From: Pelotomaculum sp. UBA1371
Lineage (GTDB): Bacteria > Bacillota > Desulfotomaculia > Desulfotomaculales > Pelotomaculaceae
Assembly: GCA_002305915.1 (NCBI GenBank)
Contig: DBRJ01000018.1
Location: 1-7,076 of the forward strand
Length of the DNA stretch: 7,076 nt
Direction of reading: 5' to 3'
The notes under the pieces were generated by a model. The model worked only from the letters and a program-made list of their open reading frames with translations, made no database searches and had not been told where the DNA came from. Position 1 is the first letter of the stretch, and every line of letters begins with the position of its first letter. This document shows positions 5,376 through 7,076 of the stretch, piece after piece. Made by a program: the position numbers and the translations under genes.

Positions 5376-7076
5376 GGCAGTTTTGTCCGGCTCCGGCTTT
5401 CCACGCCGGCGCCGGCCGTTGTTGTCAAATCAGACGTCTCTACTGTCTCTGCCGTCTCCACCGTCTCTGCTGCCCCATTATCTATGGGCACAGCCGTATA
5501 ATAATTTCTGCAATAATTCAGCAGCCGCTCCAGGACCAGGACCATCTCACCGGCGGTAAATGCATCCGACGGCGCGAATGTACCGTCCGGCCGGCCCCGC
5601 AAAAGCCCCAGGGCTGTGGTTTCCGCCACAGCCGGAGCAGCCCAGGCCGGTATGTCCGCATGATCCAGGTAAGGCTCCACCACAGAGGTCAGCGGAGCAG
5701 AAATTCCTAGATCCCGCAGGACGGCGCTTAGAATAACCGCAGCCTGAGCCCGGTTGAGTCTGCCTCCGGGAACAAAGTTGCCGTCAGATTCCCCCTTGAA
5801 AATACCCCTCGCCTGGACCTCTGCCACAGCATGGCGGTATTCCCCCGGAATCGCTCCCGCGTCGGCAAAGGTCAGGTTCGCTCCGGAATCCGCCGGCCAG
5901 TTCAGAATCCCTGCCAGCACTGCCGCGGCTTCAACCCTCTTCAGGGGCGTGTCATAAAAGTTTTCAGGTTCATTTCCACGATCACCCGTAAGGTTTCGGG
6001 ACCGGGCCAGGACACCGTCCATAACCCTGGAAACAAAAGATCCGGCACTCCCGTTCCATCCCGGAAGCTTCAAACTCCTGCCGCTGACGCCCCCGGTGCG
6101 CGGGTCTACAGCCACCAGAGTCCGGTATTCCTCCTTGCTGCCCCGTTTACTAGTAAAAGTGAACCGGCCCTCTTGATCCACTGGAATCTTTTCCTGGAAG
6201 CCCTCCGCCCCTCTGAGGTAAAGGGTACAACCCGCCCCGATGCTGCCTGTAATTACCAGCTGTTCCGGCGAAGGGAGCACGGAGACAAAGAGTTCCGGCG
6301 GCCGGGCGGAAGCACGTGCGTTAACAGAGATCAGCACACTCCCGGACGTAGGGATGGATGCCGCATATTCCAATTCCAACTGCTCCCCGGCATGTAAATC
6401 TTCCGGTTCTACAGGATATCCGTTCTTCAGAAACCGGGTGGAGCCGGAAACAAGGTACTCCTTTCCTTCCAGGGTAGCAATTCGCCCGGTTCCGGCGTTG
6501 TATTCCGAAAACCGGCCCCTGTCGTGTAAGGTCTGGGCCAGATCAAGCCGCCAGACCTCCTTTAAGCCGGGGTCGGTGGTAACCCTGACCCGGCTGCCCG
6601 CTGCAATGGCATCCTTTGTAGCGCGGGCTCCCCAGCGGTAAATCACTGCCTCCGGCGGAAGGTTAAGCGACAGATATTGGCCGTTGTCGTTCAACAGATC
6701 CAGTGTTCTGGTTTTTTCCGAAAAATTAACGGCCTTGCCGTAAAATACTTTGCTGTAGGCCACCATTCCGATGGTCTCCCCGGTGTCCGGCAGGACCATC
6801 AGGGCCACATAATCTTTGGGTTTAATAGCGCTGAAGCTTGCTTTTTTCCTGTCCTTTTTGACCGGGCTTCCTGTTAAAAGCCGGTAGACCGCCCCGCTTT
6901 CCAGCCGGATTTCCCCGTGCGCAACAGATGTCTCACTTACCGTACCCAGGGCCACCTGCCGCTTTACCGCCAGGTATTGAACTTCACCGGTGGAAGGAGC
7001 AAGGTGCAGCCGCACCGGCATCCCCGGCAGAACCTCTTCCAGCTCTTCCAGGGCCCCGGTTCCGAAAGGCAGATCC
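5369..7076 (-). CDS. SLH-domain cell-surface protein, C-terminal 568 residues (5' end outside window)
   Basis: The frame runs from TAA 5371-5369 up to the window edge without a stop. ATG 7021 is in frame but internal: the 18 codons above it read as normal protein (GALEELEEVLPG) and no ribosome site precedes it. The first about 340 visible residues are beta-rich, with short modules of the type 'G-x-I-x-x-L-x-G-K-x-Y' around residues 196-209 and an Ig-like segment near 262-320. The end holds S-layer homology repeats: a weak one (TPLKRVEAAAVLAGILNW, 5897-5950), a good one at 5705-5875 (FADAG...GIFKGESDGNFVPGGRLNRAQAAVIL) and a third at 5513-5671 (WAAPAVAETTALGLLRGRPDGTFAPS). SLH repeats bind pyruvylated secondary wall polymer and hold proteins on the peptidoglycan. 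A Thr/Glu-rich tail follows. Function beyond wall attachment is unknown. Confidence 0.88.
   Translation of the reverse strand, partial: DLPFGTGALEELEEVLPGMPVRLHLAPSTGEVQYLAVKRQVALGTVSETSVAHGEIRLESGAVYRLLTGSPVKKDRKKASFSAIKPKDYVALMVLPDTGETIGMVAYSKVFYGKAVNFSEKTRTLDLLNDNGQYLSLNLPPEAVIYRWGARATKDAIAAGSRVRVTTDPGLKEVWRLDLAQTLHDRGRFSEYNAGTGRIATLEGKEYLVSGSTRFLKNGYPVEPEDLHAGEQLELEYAASIPTSGSVLISVNARASARPPELFVSVLPSPEQLVITGSIGAGCTLYLRGAEGFQEKIPVDQEGRFTFTSKRGSKEEYRTLVAVDPRTGGVSGRSLKLPGWNGSAGSFVSRVMDGVLARSRNLTGDRGNEPENFYDTPLKRVEAAAVLAGILNWPADSGANLTFADAGAIPGEYRHAVAEVQARGIFKGESDGNFVPGGRLNRAQAAVILSAVLRDLGISAPLTSVVEPYLDHADIPAWAAPAVAETTALGLLRGRPDGTFAPSDAFTAGEMVLVLERLLNYCRNYYTAVPIDNGAAETVETAETVETSDLTTTAGAGVESRSRTKLPQ
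5435..5470 (-). repeat. Four 9-bp (two 18-bp) tandem units in the tail of the SLH gene
   Basis: Four consecutive nine-bp units at 5435-5443, 5444-5452, 5453-5461 and 5462-5470 differ by one or two bases. They encode AETVET twice, just after the last SLH repeat. The 18-bp double unit differs only at synonymous positions, so the repeat has been kept at protein level while drifting at DNA level. Confidence 0.75.

Noticed and set aside
5371..5385. Terminator between the convergent genes (ACTGCGGCAGTTTT)
   Set aside because: The inverted repeat has only one central base, so it cannot form a normal loop, and it overlaps the SLH coding sequence.
5831..6397. Plus-strand 188-codon frame opposite the SLH gene
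   Set aside because: The minus strand has clear SLH repeats here, and the plus product looks like random basic/proline-rich sequence.
6966..7021. ATG 7021 as the true start of the SLH gene
   Set aside because: No ribosome site precedes it, and the frame stays open with protein-like sequence to the window edge, so it is an internal Met.

Overview
The window looks like chromosomal DNA of a moderately GC-rich, spore-forming-clade Firmicute, probably of the Peptococcaceae type (Desulfotomaculum/Pelotomaculum relatives). The clues are strong AGGAGG-type ribosome sites with GTG starts, a sigma-A promoter with a perfect TATAAT, SLH and 'copper amine oxidase N-like' surface domains, and an ECF sigma/zinc-finger anti-sigma pair. 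The genus is inferred from style and not proven. I see no mobile element, CRISPR array, rRNA or tRNA.

Layout. (1) 1-1421, minus: the N-terminal 473 codons of a large secreted beta-rich, S-layer-like protein whose 3' end lies outside the window. (2) 1422-2312: a long divergent intergenic region. It holds two near-identical ECF-type promoters facing outward (minus 1674-1703, plus 2241-2269), a cluster of ACCGGT palindromes in the leader of the surface-protein gene, and an imperfect direct repeat with some doubtful short ORFs. (3) 2313-4085, plus: a two-gene operon of an ECF sigma factor and a membrane-spanning anti-sigma factor with an N-terminal ZAS zinc finger and a DUF4349-like outer domain, closed by a strong intrinsic terminator. 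(4) 4086-4433: terminator, sigma-A promoter, and an unusual leader with a nearly perfect anti-SD complement followed by a five-codon ORF. (5) 4434-5333, plus: a secreted protein ending in a copper amine oxidase N-like (PF07833-type) domain. (6) 5369-7076, minus: the C-terminal 568 residues of an SLH-domain surface protein, convergent with the previous gene and lacking its 5' end.

How it may work. All three non-regulatory genes encode exported cell-envelope proteins. The main observation is that the sigma gene and the divergent surface-protein gene carry the same promoter signature: CGGAACTTTT, then 13 or 14 nt, then GTCTAA. This suggests an autoregulated envelope-stress or envelope-assembly circuit. 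The anti-sigma factor would hold the sigma factor until an outside signal releases it; the sigma factor would then transcribe its own operon and the large surface protein. The sigma-A promoter at 4287-4314 suggests the PF07833-type gene is expressed independently. The promoter position also fixes the sigma start at GTG 2313, because the longer reading frame from 2220 would run through the promoter.
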